Below the pieces are notes generated by a model. It was not told the origin of the DNA. It was given only the letters and a program-made list of their open reading frames with translations, and ran no database searches. Shown here piece after piece: positions 7,552-17,067 of a stretch of DNA of 64,000 nucleotides (the first letter of the stretch is position 1; every line of letters starts with the position of its first letter). This stretch comes from Parashewanella spongiae. GTDB taxonomy: Bacteria; Pseudomonadota; Gammaproteobacteria; Enterobacterales; Shewanellaceae. The stretch lies in assembly GCF_004358345.1 (NCBI RefSeq), contig NZ_CP037952.1:1860001-1924000 (forward strand), given 5' to 3'. The translations under genes and the position numbers were made by a program.

Positions 7552-10500
7552 TGCCCCAAAATCATTTAGAACATTAAAACAAAAATGCAATTAACATTAT
7601 AATATTGTCGTTGTTCTATGATGTTCATTTTATGATGCGATTATACTAAAAAGTGTGCTCGCTAGTATCAAGTTAATGGGCAGACTTGCTCAATACTATC
7701 ATTCCTGAGTTGAATTTATCCTCGGTAAACTCAAGTCCAAATTCATCTTTGAGAAAACTTATCATTCCATTTTTTAACGTATTATTGCCATGGTATCCAG
7801 TTATGATCGATGTTATCTTGGGGTCATTGTTTTTTTTGTGGTAACAAAATAATAGTTTTGCGAAAGCTAATGGAACACCTCGAATATGTGTACCATCGCC
7901 TGAATGTCCTTCGAAGATTTTATCCATATGCAAATCGATACAATGATTCATTAAGCCAACACTTTTTTTATATATTCCTTGTGTTATCCCTTTATCAATC
8001 ATGCTTGCGAAATTATCTTTTTCAAGCGGCGCAAGTTGAGCATATATTTGTGAAGGAGTAATCATGTTACATTCGTTCATAATTTTTTCTAAATACCATA
8101 TTCCAATATCAAATTCTTTTGCCTTAATACATACTTTAGTAAAGGCATTGTAAATGGCTATATCAGGTTTGATACCCCATTGCTGCATTAAACTGGCTGA
8201 AACTGTATCGCCATCACCCAACACCAATGTTTTGGCTTCTGCATAACGCCCCGTTTCAGCGCAGGCCGTCAGCAAATTCAGGCAGGTGATTGAATCTGCC
8301 CTTAGTGGTAGATGAGGTGCCATCACGGGCTTATCCCCACACACCAGTTGCCAAGCACTATCAAACAGGCCCGTTTGAGCGCATACCGTGATAAAAGCAT
8401 TGTAAATGGCAACATTAGGCTTGATGCCCCATTGTTGCATTAAGCTGGCTGTAGCTGTATCGCCATCGTCATCGTCATCGGCCAACACCAATGATTTGGC
8501 TTCGGCATAACGCCCCGTTTCAGCGCAGGCTGTCAGCAAATTCGTGCAGGTGATTTGATTGGCTTTTAATGGCAAATGAGGTGCCATCACGGGCTTATCA
8601 CCACACACCAGTTGCCAAGCTCTATCAAACTGATCCGTTTTAGCGCATACCGTGATAAAAGCATTGTAAATGGCAACATTAGGCTTGATGCCCCATTGTT
8701 GCATTAAGCTGGCTGTAGTTGTATCGCCATCGTCATCGGCCAACACCAATGATTTGGCTTCGGCAAAATGCCCCGTTTCAGCGCAGGCTGTCAGCAAATT
8801 CGTGCAGGTGATTTGATTGGCTTTTAATGGCAACTGAGATGCCATCACGGGCTTGTCACCACACACCAGTTGCCAAGCACTCTCAAACTGGCCTGTTTTA
8901 GCGCATACCGTGATAAAAGCATTGTAAATGGCAACATTAGGCTTGATGTCCCATTGTTGCATTAAGCTGGCTGTAGTTGTATCGCCATCTCCAAACACCA
9001 ATGATGTGGCTTCTGTATAACGCTCCATTTCAGCGCAGGCAGCCAGCAAATTCATGCAGGTGATTTGATTGGCTTTCAATGGCAAATCAGGAGCCATCAC
9101 AGGCTTATCACCACACACCAGTTGCCAAGCAGTCTCAAACTGGCCTGTTTTAGCGCATACCGTGATAAAGGCGCTGTAAATGGCAACATCTGGCTTGATA
9201 CCCCATTGTTGCATTAAGCTGGCTGTAGTTGTATCGCCATCACCCAACACCAATGACTTGGCTTCTGCATAACGCCCAGTTTCAGCGCAGGCTGTCAGCA
9301 AATTCATGCAAGTGATTGAATCTGCCTTTAGTGGTAGATGAGGTGCCATCATGAGCTTATCACCACATACCAGTTGCCAAGCAGTCTCAAACTGGCCTGT
9401 TTTAGCGCATACCTTGATAAAGGCGCTGTAAATGGCAACATTAGGCTTGATGTCCCACTGTTGCATTAAACTGGCTGTAGCTTTAGCTGTATCGCCCAAC
9501 ACCAATGATTTGGCTTCTGCATAACGCTCCGCTTCAGCGCAGGCCGTCAGCAAATTCAGGCAGGTGATTGAGTCTGTCTTTAGTGGTAAATGAGGTGCCA
9601 TCACGGGCTTATCACCACACACCAGTTGCCAAGCACTATCAAACTGGCCAGTTTTAGCGCATACCGTGATAAAGGCATTGTAAATGGCAACATCAGGCTT
9701 GATGTCCCACTGCTGTATTAAGCTGGCTGTAGCTGTATCGCCCAACACCAATGATTTGGCTTCTGTGTAATGCCCCGTTTCAGCGCAGGCCGTCAGCAAA
9801 TTCAAGCATGTGATTGAATCTGCCTTTAGTGGTAGTTGAGGTGCCATCATGGGCTTATTACCACACACCAGTTGCCAAGCACTATCAAACTGGCTCGTTT
9901 TAGCACATACCGTGATAAAAGCATTGTAAATGGCAACATTAGGCTTAATGCCCCATTGTTGCATTAAGCTGGCTGTAGCTGTATCGTCCAGCACCAATGA
10001 TTTGGCTTCGGCATAACGCCCCGCTTCAGCGCAGGCCGTCAGCAAGTTCATACAGGTAATTTGATTGGCCTTTAATGACAAATGAGGTGCCATCACGGGC
10101 TTATCACCACACACCAATAGCCAAGCACTAACAAACCTGCCAGTTTTAGCGCATACCGTGATAAAGGCGCTGTAAACGGCAACATCAGGCTTGATGCCCC
10201 ATTGTTGCATTAAGCTGGCTGTATCGCCATCGCCCAACACCAATGATTTGGCTTCTGTATAACGCTCCATTTCAGCGCAGGCAGCCAGCAAATTCATGCA
10301 GGTGATTTGATTGGCTCTTAATGGTAAATGAGGTGCCATCACGGGCTTATTACCACACACCAGTTGCCAAGCACTATCAAACTGACCCGTTTTAGCGCAT
10401 ACCGTGATAAAAGCATTGTAAATGGCAACATTAGGCTTGATGCCCCATTGTTGCATTAAGCTGGCTGTAGCTGTATCGCTATCGCACAACATCAATGATT

Positions 10501-11650
10501 TAGCTTCTGCATAACGCTCCATTTCAGCGCAGGCCGTCAGCAAATTCATGCAGGTGATTTGATTGGCCTTTAATGACAAATGAGGTGCCATCACGGGCTT
10601 ATCACCACGCACCAGTCGCCAAGCACTCTCAAACTGGCCAGTTTTAGCGCATACCGTGATAAAAGCATTGTAAATGGCAACATCAGGCTTGATGTCCCAT
10701 TGTTGCATTAAGCTGGCTCCAGCTGCATTGCCTAGCACCAATTCTTTGGCATCTGAAAAATTTGAATTTAACTTAATTAATTTCAATAATAGGATGCATG
10801 TTTTCGATTCATAGGACGATTTAAATCGTGTTATGTCACTAAAAACGCCGTCGAAATTAGATGAGTGGCTGTTAGGGAAATCGGCGGCTTTGTGTAACAA
10901 TTTATGGATTAATCTTATATCCCATGATGTTTCCATGACCTGTTTGTCGTTTTTTAGGGTGTGAATGATTTCAATAAGCTGTGAAAGTTTAGCGCAACCA
11001 CCAATTAATGCATTTAACTCAATACCCAGTTGATTTTTGGTTTTCTTTTTAAGTTTCCAAGAGTGAATAAGTGCACTTGTCTGAGTAAAAAAGGAGTGAG
11101 CGGAGGAAGATGGTTGCTGTATTTGCTTGGGATACTGAGTGCTCGATTTTGGAGTAATGGAGCGGGGCTCAGTTGCAAAGCGTCGGCAAGCATTACTTGG
11201 CTTCTTATAATAATGAGCATCTTGTGTACGAGAGTTAAAGCGAGTCGACGATGATTTATTGTTGAAAAAATCATACAGCTTTTGTCTATTGGTTTTGCTT
11301 AATCTTTGATAACACTGTTGTAAGTTTTCATCACCATCAAACTTTGAAACCTCAAAGTTAAGATATAATACGGCTTCGCTTGGGTATTCTTGGAGACTTG
11401 TAAGCATGAATCTATATATTGATTGTTGCTCAGCAGGAGTGCGCACTGTCGCCATCACATTACTCAATAAGTGAGTGAATTAACAAGCAAGAAATAACGC
11501 ACTGAATAGATAAATACAAAATTATTCAGCTTTAAGGCATTCTATAAATGTATAACAGAAAATTATCCACCGCATAGAGGAGCCATTTCATAGCTCATCG
11601 TTGTACCTCAGACTTAAAAAATAATGAAATTGAGCGTAATTTGGTTTTGT
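7552..11650. repeat. Duplicated segment carrying PPR gene B
   Basis: The PPR gene and its flanks match 24694-28287. The downstream ~120 bp (TGCCCCAAAATCA through AAAAAGTGTGCT) and the upstream ~180 bp (through TGTACCTCAGACT and AATGAAATTGAGCG) are nearly the same at both loci, then similarity stops. The duplication therefore copied gene, promoter and downstream sequence together. Confidence 0.8.
7673..11467 (-). CDS. Bacterial PPR-Smr protein, paralog B
   Basis: 1264 residues. Residues 1-100 are an unknown helical N-terminal domain (TPAEQQSIYRFML). Residues 70-140 form a basic Ser/Arg linker and 140-250 hold degenerate helical repeats. Residues ~250-1090 are ten near-identical units of 80-88 residues, each with two PPR-like hairpins: VAIYNAFITVCAKTGQF and ITCMNLLTACAEMERY. 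They are joined by SLMQQWGIKPD and an acidic G/D/T linker of variable length. The last ~93 residues resemble an Smr domain (CIDLHMDKIF, then ITGYHGNNTLKNG). In plants PPR arrays bind RNA one base per repeat and Smr domains can act as nucleases; the same role here is inference. There is no signal peptide, so it is probably cytoplasmic. It is monocistronic, with the ATG at 11467 conserved in paralog C. Confidence 0.8.
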   Translation of the reverse strand: MSNVMATVRTPAEQQSIYRFMLTSLQEYPSEAVLYLNFEVSKFDGDENLQQCYQRLSKTNRQKLYDFFNNKSSSTRFNSRTQDAHYYKKPSNACRRFATEPRSITPKSSTQYPKQIQQPSSSAHSFFTQTSALIHSWKLKKKTKNQLGIELNALIGGCAKLSQLIEIIHTLKNDKQVMETSWDIRLIHKLLHKAADFPNSHSSNFDGVFSDITRFKSSYESKTCILLLKLIKLNSNFSDAKELVLGNAAGASLMQQWDIKPDVAIYNAFITVCAKTGQFESAWRLVRGDKPVMAPHLSLKANQITCMNLLTACAEMERYAEAKSLMLCDSDTATASLMQQWGIKPNVAIYNAFITVCAKTGQFDSAWQLVCGNKPVMAPHLPLRANQITCMNLLAACAEMERYTEAKSLVLGDGDTASLMQQWGIKPDVAVYSAFITVCAKTGRFVSAWLLVCGDKPVMAPHLSLKANQITCMNLLTACAEAGRYAEAKSLVLDDTATASLMQQWGIKPNVAIYNAFITVCAKTSQFDSAWQLVCGNKPMMAPQLPLKADSITCLNLLTACAETGHYTEAKSLVLGDTATASLIQQWDIKPDVAIYNAFITVCAKTGQFDSAWQLVCGDKPVMAPHLPLKTDSITCLNLLTACAEAERYAEAKSLVLGDTAKATASLMQQWDIKPNVAIYSAFIKVCAKTGQFETAWQLVCGDKLMMAPHLPLKADSITCMNLLTACAETGRYAEAKSLVLGDGDTTTASLMQQWGIKPDVAIYSAFITVCAKTGQFETAWQLVCGDKPVMAPDLPLKANQITCMNLLAACAEMERYTEATSLVFGDGDTTTASLMQQWDIKPNVAIYNAFITVCAKTGQFESAWQLVCGDKPVMASQLPLKANQITCTNLLTACAETGHFAEAKSLVLADDDGDTTTASLMQQWGIKPNVAIYNAFITVCAKTDQFDRAWQLVCGDKPVMAPHLPLKANQITCTNLLTACAETGRYAEAKSLVLADDDDDGDTATASLMQQWGIKPNVAIYNAFITVCAQTGLFDSAWQLVCGDKPVMAPHLPLRADSITCLNLLTACAETGRYAEAKTLVLGDGDTVSASLMQQWGIKPDIAIYNAFTKVCIKAKEFDIGIWYLEKIMNECNMITPSQIYAQLAPLEKDNFASMIDKGITQGIYKKSVGLMNHCIDLHMDKIFEGHSGDGTHIRGVPLAFAKLLFCYHKKNNDPKITSIITGYHGNNTLKNGMISFLKDEFGLEFTEDKFNSGMIVLSKSAH

Positions 11651-11775
11651 CTAGAAATGTAATTACTCAATAAGTTGTGGTAAGCCGACAATTTGTAAGA
11701 CTTTGTAACGATCGTGCGATCAATTTGACTGCTTATTTTAAGGCTTCATACTCTCATCAAGTTTAATTATTTCAC
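11468..11775. other. Upstream region of PPR gene B
   Basis: The first ~180 bp are shared with the region upstream of paralog C and probably hold the promoter: on the minus strand TTATACAT precedes an AT-rich leader. The remaining ~125 bp lead into the IS66-like remnant. No other gene is seen. Confidence 0.4.
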
Positions 11776-13160
11776 TTGATTCTGAAGCTAAAAATTCCTG
11801 ATTTATCTGGTTCAGTTTGCCCTGAATGTCGTCCTACTGTCGAAACTCTACAACAAACTATTGTAGAGCTTTCTGAGCGTGTTCAAATTTTAGAAGATGA
11901 AATCAAAGAGCTTAATACTGACCCTGATAACGATGAAAACGGCTCTAACAAAGGGAAGTCTAGCAAGCGAAAAGGAAAACGCAGTAAAACGGCTAACCTA
12001 CAAATTAATAATGAAAAAGTCATAGAGCCTGAAGCTCATATTCCATCAAACAATACCATCATTGCCAAGTGACTCAGTCACTACTGCTTGAGCAACTCAG
12101 AGAATGGGGCGTTGATATTTCAGCAGGCCAACTTAACCGTTTGTTATCAGAAAAATATGATGACTTTCATCAAGAAAAGGATGATTTACTGAACAAAGGG
12201 CTAGGCAGTACCGGTTACATCACGACTGACGATACAGGTGGACGCCATCAAGGCAAAAATGGCTTTGTCACTCATATAGGTAATGAGCTTTTTGCTTGGT
12301 TTCAAAGTTCAAGAAGTAAAAGTCGAGTAAATTTCTTGTCCTTGCTGTGCGCAGACCAACTCGGATATCGCATTAATACGGCTGCGCTGAATTACATGAA
12401 ACAAAAAAAATTACCCATTGCACAGCGGAAAAGTCTTGCCAATCATCCATGTCAATTTTTTAATAACGAAGCACAATGGCAAGAGCATTTACAACAGCTA
12501 GGCTTTTCCTCTGACCGTCATATGCGATGGGCGACCGAAGGGGCGTTATTTGCTCAGGCTCTTGAAGTGCAACCTATCGAATCCTTGGTTGTTGTCAGTG
12601 ATGGTGCAGGACAATTTAAAGTACTCATTCATGCGTTGTGCTAGGTTCATGCAGAAAGGCTCATTCACAACCTAATTCCACTTTGCCCTGAGCACCGGAG
12701 CGATATCAAAAAAGTGAGAAATGAGATTTGGGATTTTTACCGTGAGCTTAAATGTTATAAAGTTCAGCCTTGTGCCAAAAAAGCAGAACAACTCTCTAGA
12801 AGGTTTGATGATATTTTTACGTAAAAGACCAGCTATCAAACCTTGAATCAACAACTAAAACGACTGCACAAACATAAATCGTCTCTACTTCGAGTGCTGG
12901 AACGGCCTGAAATTCCGATACATACCAACGGCAGTGGAAACGATTTGCGAGAACATGTCAAAAGGCGAAAAGTAAGTGGTGGAACAAGAAGTGATTTAGG
13001 ACGCCAATGTCGAGACACCTTTTCGAGTTTGCGCAAAACCTGCCAAAAACAAAACTTGTCATTTTGGGCGTTTTTAAATGACAGGCTTTCTCTTAAAAAC
13101 ACCATCCCTTTACTGGGAGACTTGGTGATGAAAGGGACTCGAACTACCACAACTTATTGA
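11776..13160 (+). pseudogene. IS66-like transposase, decayed
   Basis: Pieces in successive frames belong to one transposase. 11776-12072 has a Cys-x-x-Cys near the start, a leucine-zipper-like coiled coil and a Lys/Ser-rich linker. 12069-12644 carries the first catalytic Asp region (YITTDDTGGRHQGKNG) and a second Asp region (VVVSDGAGQF). 12650-12822 and 12843-13160 hold the helical insertion and a C-terminal part with a Glu-containing stretch. Frame changes near 12070 and 12645 and a TAA at about 12822 make it non-functional. The IS66 assignment rests on the order and spacing of these motifs and is tentative. Confidence 0.6.
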
Positions 13161-13179
13161 GTAGTTACAAGAAATAGCC

Positions 13180-13440
13180 TATTTACCCATAAAAAGGCAC
13201 AGGAAAATTAAAAGCGAAGCTACACCTTATGATCCTGAGTATGAAGTTATTTAAATGAACGGAAACTCAGCAAGGGAAGTAGAAACTCTTGGTTTGCGCC
13301 AATACTGTCAGCGTTGTGAGTTGCTGGGTAACATAACACGCCTTCGTGGAGGCTTGAGCCCAGTGCAGTGAAAGTTGAACGCTGGGTTCTTAGGAGGCGG
13401 CATCTGGTTACAGGTGCCGCCTATCCGACTATGATACTTT
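13180..13440 (+). ncRNA. Group II intron remnant (3' end, domains V-VI)
   Basis: The sequence at 13356-13389 is a 34-nt domain V: GAGCC with the catalytic AGC, a GAAA-type tetraloop in GTGAAAGT, and a closing GGTTC strand. It is followed by a domain VI-like hairpin (GGCGGCATCTG / CAGGTGCCGCC) with an unpaired A, ending near CTATCCGAC at 13436. Just upstream, 13180-13250 encodes IKSEATPYDPEYEV, like the extreme C-terminus of an intron reverse transcriptase. The rest of the intron is missing. Its domain V differs from the intron at 18890, so it is a different intron lineage. Confidence 0.7.
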
Positions 13441-13564
13441 ATTACTTCATTTCCTTTGTAAAAATACCTTTAAGAGCAATTCAGTATGAAACTTTAGACT
13501 TTTGATAGCTAGAGTTTCAACGTACTAATAAAGGCTACAGGCCGATTGAGGATGAAACTTTATT

Positions 13565-14655
13565 GCCCGACCACATCTCCAGAATCCATTAAATCGCTAT
13601 TGAAGAAATCAGGAAAAAACTTAGATGAAGCGATTCAAGGGAAATACTTATGGCATGGTCGTAGAGTGCTATTAACTGACGGCTCAACACTATCTATGCC
13701 TGATACGCACGAGAACCAAGCCCAATTCCCTCAACCTAAATCACAAAAAGAAGGGCTGGGCTTTCCTCAGCTGCGGATTTTAGTGTTAATTTCTTTGGGT
13801 AGCGGTGCAGTCATTGACTCGGCTGTTTCACCTTGTAAAGGGAAAGGTACTGGCGAGCAGGCACTATTAAGAAGTATGCAGTCAGACTTGAAACAAGGTG
13901 ACATTGTGCTGGGAGATGCTAATTTCGAAAACTACTTTGTTCTTGTAGGACTAATGGGGTTAGGCGTTGATGCTGTTTTCGAAAAAAGCGGAGCCAGAAA
14001 TGTCGATTTCAGAACCTGTGAAGAAAAGCTGGGTAAGCGAGATGGTTTATTTAAGCTAATTCGTCCATCCTGTCCAGAATGGATGACCCCAGAGGGTTAC
14101 GCTCAAGTGCCAGAAGAGCTTATCGTCAGAATGGTAGGAACAAAGAAACGTATCATTGTTACCACGCTCACGGATAAAGAAGTCTATCCGAAGCAAGATA
14201 TTATTGATTTATACGTTTCACGATGGCATATCGAGTTGGATTTTAGGTCAATCAAGACCATGATGAAAATGGATATTTTAAGGTGTGGTAGTCCAGATAT
14301 GGTGCGTAAGGAAATTGATGTTCATTTGTTAGTTTACAACATGATAAGGGCACTTATGTGCCGAGCGGCAGAAAAAAAAAGGAATATCGCCTAGAGAGGC
14401 AAGTTTTAAAGCCGCACATGACGCATTACAAGATTTTCAGATATTACTTTTGCAAGCCACCGAAGGGATCATTGACACTTTATTGGATGTGATAGCAGAT
14501 ATTATCGGAGAGCATATCGTTGGCAATCGCCCGGGGAGAAAAGAACCGAGAGCAAAGAAAAGGCGACCGAAACCGACACCAAGGTTACAACATTCAAGAA
14601 AACAAGCACGTAGGCTTAAGGTATATCAGAAGTAATTCTTAAATTAGTGCCATTG
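13565..14655 (+). pseudogene. Second IS4-family copy, 5'-truncated
   Basis: Nearly identical to the element at 4273-5750 but lacking the first ~330 bp, with similarity starting near 13568. It keeps the YREK motif, the slippery TTTAAAG at 14405-14411, the -1-frame C-terminal tail (14450-14635) and one terminal repeat (CTTAAATTAGTGCCATTG, one mismatch). An A-run in the GCAGAAAA segment is nine long, against seven in the first copy. This shifts the frame to a TAG at 14392-14394. The truncated end and the frameshift make it inactive. Confidence 0.85.
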
Positions 14656-14833
14656 ACACATAGCCAGAGATTTTGAAATCTACTCAGGTTGGGAGCTTGA
14701 GTCTTTATTTGAAGCCATTTTGATGGAATCAAATCAGTTTGATCGCATTGGTGGTTACTGGGATAGTAAAGGCAAAAATGAGATTGATATCGTCGCGATT
14801 AACGATAAGAGAAGTCCAGATACACAGTTGTGA
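14656..14833 (+). pseudogene. C-terminal fragment of an archaeal-type ATPase (DUF234)
   Basis: The open frame directly after the IS end reads FEIYSGWELESLFEAIL, then FDRIGGYWDSKGKNEIDIVAI, and stops at TGA. This matches the C-terminal PD-(D/E)XK-like DUF234 segment (E-I-D-x-V-A) of DEXX-box AAA ATPases. The N-terminal ATPase part is gone, apparently replaced by the truncated IS4 element. Confidence 0.55.
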
Positions 14834-14863
14834 GTCATAGAGTGTTTGTCTCTTATCTGTGAT

Positions 14864-15235
14864 TCATTCTGAGTTTAGTTCTGTAAAAAGCGTTGCTAAT
14901 AACTGAGGCGATCTCGGCATTAACCCTACTTTCAAACCAAACGGCTTAAAGACTTTATTGACCACTTCAGCGGTATAATTGCCACGGTCATTTTCAATCT
15001 CAGAAATGGTTTTACGAGACACTTTCACTAACTTAGCATAAGCATCTTGCTTTAAACCAATGATGTCCATTCGCAAAACCTTCAAAGCTTGCCCTTGAGT
15101 AAGCTCAGAAGTCACTACCTTAAAGATCACTTCACGGATTTTTTGGTTTCTCTCAAATGTGCTCACACCTTTTGTTGTTTTTGAGGTACGTTTTCTCATC
15201 GGTGTACTGAGTTCTTTTGGCTTTGTATCTTCCAT
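14864..15235 (-). CDS. hipB: HipB-type XRE antitoxin/repressor (locus 1)
   Basis: 124 residues from ATG 15235, which overlaps the hipA stop by one base (TAATG), indicating translational coupling. A Lys/Arg/Thr-rich N-terminal extension of ~35 residues precedes a helix-turn-helix of the Cro/XRE type (GLKQDAYAKLVKVSRKTISEIENDRG spans the motif; key residues are the recognition helix SRKTISEIE). A C-terminal strand VFKPFGLKVGLMPR follows, as in HipB, where it makes the dimer. It would repress the operon and restrain the HipA kinase. The gene order is reversed compared with classical hipBA. Confidence 0.75.
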   Translation of the reverse strand: MEDTKPKELSTPMRKRTSKTTKGVSTFERNQKIREVIFKVVTSELTQGQALKVLRMDIIGLKQDAYAKLVKVSRKTISEIENDRGNYTAEVVNKVFKPFGLKVGLMPRSPQLLATLFTELNSE

Positions 15236-16578
15236 TAACGTAGCCCCCAACGTGTGAGTTTTTCGGTTATGAAGTCAAAGCCAATGCTTGGCATTGATAA
15301 AATTTGCTCAGGAACACCTCTCTGTTCAAGTCGTGACTGTAAATCAATGAGTTGCTTAGCGGTTTTGTTGAGTGAATTCAGTAACACATCTTTATCAACG
15401 AATTCGGCTAATGAATCGGCAATAGCAACGAAATTATACTCTCCACCAATTTCTAATGAATTGCCCCAAATGGTTGTTCTGGCAACACCTTCAGGATCGG
15501 CTTTCATTGGTGCAAAGTCGTAAATTGGTGCTAACCGTATCTCACCTTGATGACGTATAAACGAGGTGTTTCTGCCATGGTTGTCGCTATTACCAAATAC
15601 GATATTAAGTAAGTCTCTGTTTACCCACTCGATAACAAATTTTTGCTGATCAAACTTGAAGCTTTGTTTTTCGACCATATAAGAATGTGTGATCTTTGTT
15701 ATTAGCTCACGAATAACGGTTCCATGATAAAGCGTTGTTCCTGCAGCTTTATTAAGTATTGAGTAGACAGACTCCATTCCAAAGCGATTCAGGCCATTCT
15801 GATCACATTCAACGTCAAATCTTGGTAACCAAATAGACGGATACTTTATGCCTTCTTCCAGACGCATATTATCGGTTGCTATGGTGCTGAATCCCATAGT
15901 GTCAAGCTCGTGATAAAAATGGTACTCGGCTCGTAAGATGTCACAATCGATCTCAGCTCGTGAGCCTCTAGGATATTTCACCAAATAATGAATATCTTGG
16001 TTGGTTAAGTCATCTTGGTAGGTATCTATCCAAATTTGCTGCTTTTCATTGCAGCGTAATAGTAGCTTTGGTGCTTCACCACCAGCACCAGTTGCACCGC
16101 CAGCTACAGCTCCTCTTTGTTGAGCATAATCTAAAAAGTCACCCGCACGATTAACGACGTCTTCAATGGTGAAGAAAAGGTTTTCTGCCAACGGGTTTTT
16201 TTGAGGCAAGGACTCTTTAATGCGAAGATTTCCTACCGGTGACATTGTGCCATTTTTTAGTAGTAGGTAATTTTGCTCATCAAGGGGGATCCCTTCAAGT
16301 CCCAAATATTTCATCCAATAGCGTCTGCTCGCACCGCTAGGCATAATGTCATCAATAAAGCCAGGCCATGTTTTATTTACAGTGTCAAAGAATAAGGCTA
16401 CTGGATAATTGAGTGAAACAGCGTATTCGTCATCTTTATCTATATACTCAATAACATAGTCATCGTTGTAGATGAATTCCGCCACATTGAATTTGTTTTT
16501 GTTGCCATATGGAAAGGCGATATCCCCAACATCTTTCCATTGCTTATCTAAAAAAGCCTGTACAGTAAGATGCTTCAT
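15235..16578 (-). CDS. hipA: HipA-family serine/threonine kinase toxin (locus 1)
   Basis: About 447 residues from the ATG at 16578 (an upstream in-frame TTG at 16602 is less likely). It has the glycine-rich ATP loop (GGATGAGGEAPKLLLR), the catalytic Asp in FGNSDNHGRNTSFI, and the Mg-binding DFAPM motif (IYDFAPM) of HipA kinases. All catalytic positions are present, so it may be active. HipA enzymes phosphorylate aminoacyl-tRNA synthetases or other targets and cause dormancy; the target here is unknown. It precedes hipB, unlike Escherichia coli hipBA. A 20-bp inverted repeat overlaps the likely promoter (16602-16621). Confidence 0.8.
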   Translation of the reverse strand: MKHLTVQAFLDKQWKDVGDIAFPYGNKNKFNVAEFIYNDDYVIEYIDKDDEYAVSLNYPVALFFDTVNKTWPGFIDDIMPSGASRRYWMKYLGLEGIPLDEQNYLLLKNGTMSPVGNLRIKESLPQKNPLAENLFFTIEDVVNRAGDFLDYAQQRGAVAGGATGAGGEAPKLLLRCNEKQQIWIDTYQDDLTNQDIHYLVKYPRGSRAEIDCDILRAEYHFYHELDTMGFSTIATDNMRLEEGIKYPSIWLPRFDVECDQNGLNRFGMESVYSILNKAAGTTLYHGTVIRELITKITHSYMVEKQSFKFDQQKFVIEWVNRDLLNIVFGNSDNHGRNTSFIRHQGEIRLAPIYDFAPMKADPEGVARTTIWGNSLEIGGEYNFVAIADSLAEFVDKDVLLNSLNKTAKQLIDLQSRLEQRGVPEQILSMPSIGFDFITEKLTRWGLR

Positions 16579-16601
16579 GTTTCTACTCGCTTGAGTTGCC
16601 A

Positions 16602-16621
16602 ATGAGTTTTATATTACTCAT
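16602..16621 (-). promoter_or_regulatory. Inverted repeat in the hipAB promoter, candidate operator
   Basis: ATGAG and CTCAT arms flank a TAATATAAA stretch that could be a -10 element, 24-43 bp upstream of the hipA ATG. The position fits autorepression by HipB. No second copy with both arms was found nearby. Confidence 0.4.
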
Positions 16622-17067
16622 AAAAGGCTGTTTTTTCAATTTGTGTAACCAATATAGCTCATAATATTGGGTTTTACTGTTTTGCAAAAGCGAAAGGGAG
16701 CTGGTTGAATTAAAATGAAGTCGTGCGTTCAACCGAACTATTTAGGTGATAGTCTTTCAAGTAAAAGCAACACTGTAACGTGCTTGAAATGGATGTTAAA
16801 AGATATAATTTCACTTGTATGGGTACTTAACATTCATATAAACACAGTTAATTGATGTGGACGGTATAATCCATTGAAAATCATGATTGTCAGATTTATA
16901 CTCCCGCGTCTTGAGGTTTTATATTGTACTTTTTATGGCTTAACTTTGCGTTAGGGCAAGTTTTTAGTCAAGACGATGTCAATCTGGCAACTTTGATGAA
17001 TGATTGTTTGAAGAGATGTTTGGTCATTGATTGGTATTTTAATTTTTCATTATGATCTGGGGATCCT
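16622..17067. other. Intergenic region between divergent hipAB and the 17068 gene
   Basis: About 450 AT-rich bases with no recognisable gene or repeat. It presumably contains promoters for both directions. CTGGGGATCC just before 17068 supplies a weak GGGGAT ribosome-binding site. Confidence 0.4.

Noticed and set aside
7810-8061. Plus-strand ORF antisense to the Smr-like tail of PPR gene B
   Set aside because: A matching antisense ORF in paralog C only reflects conservation of the PPR gene on the other strand.
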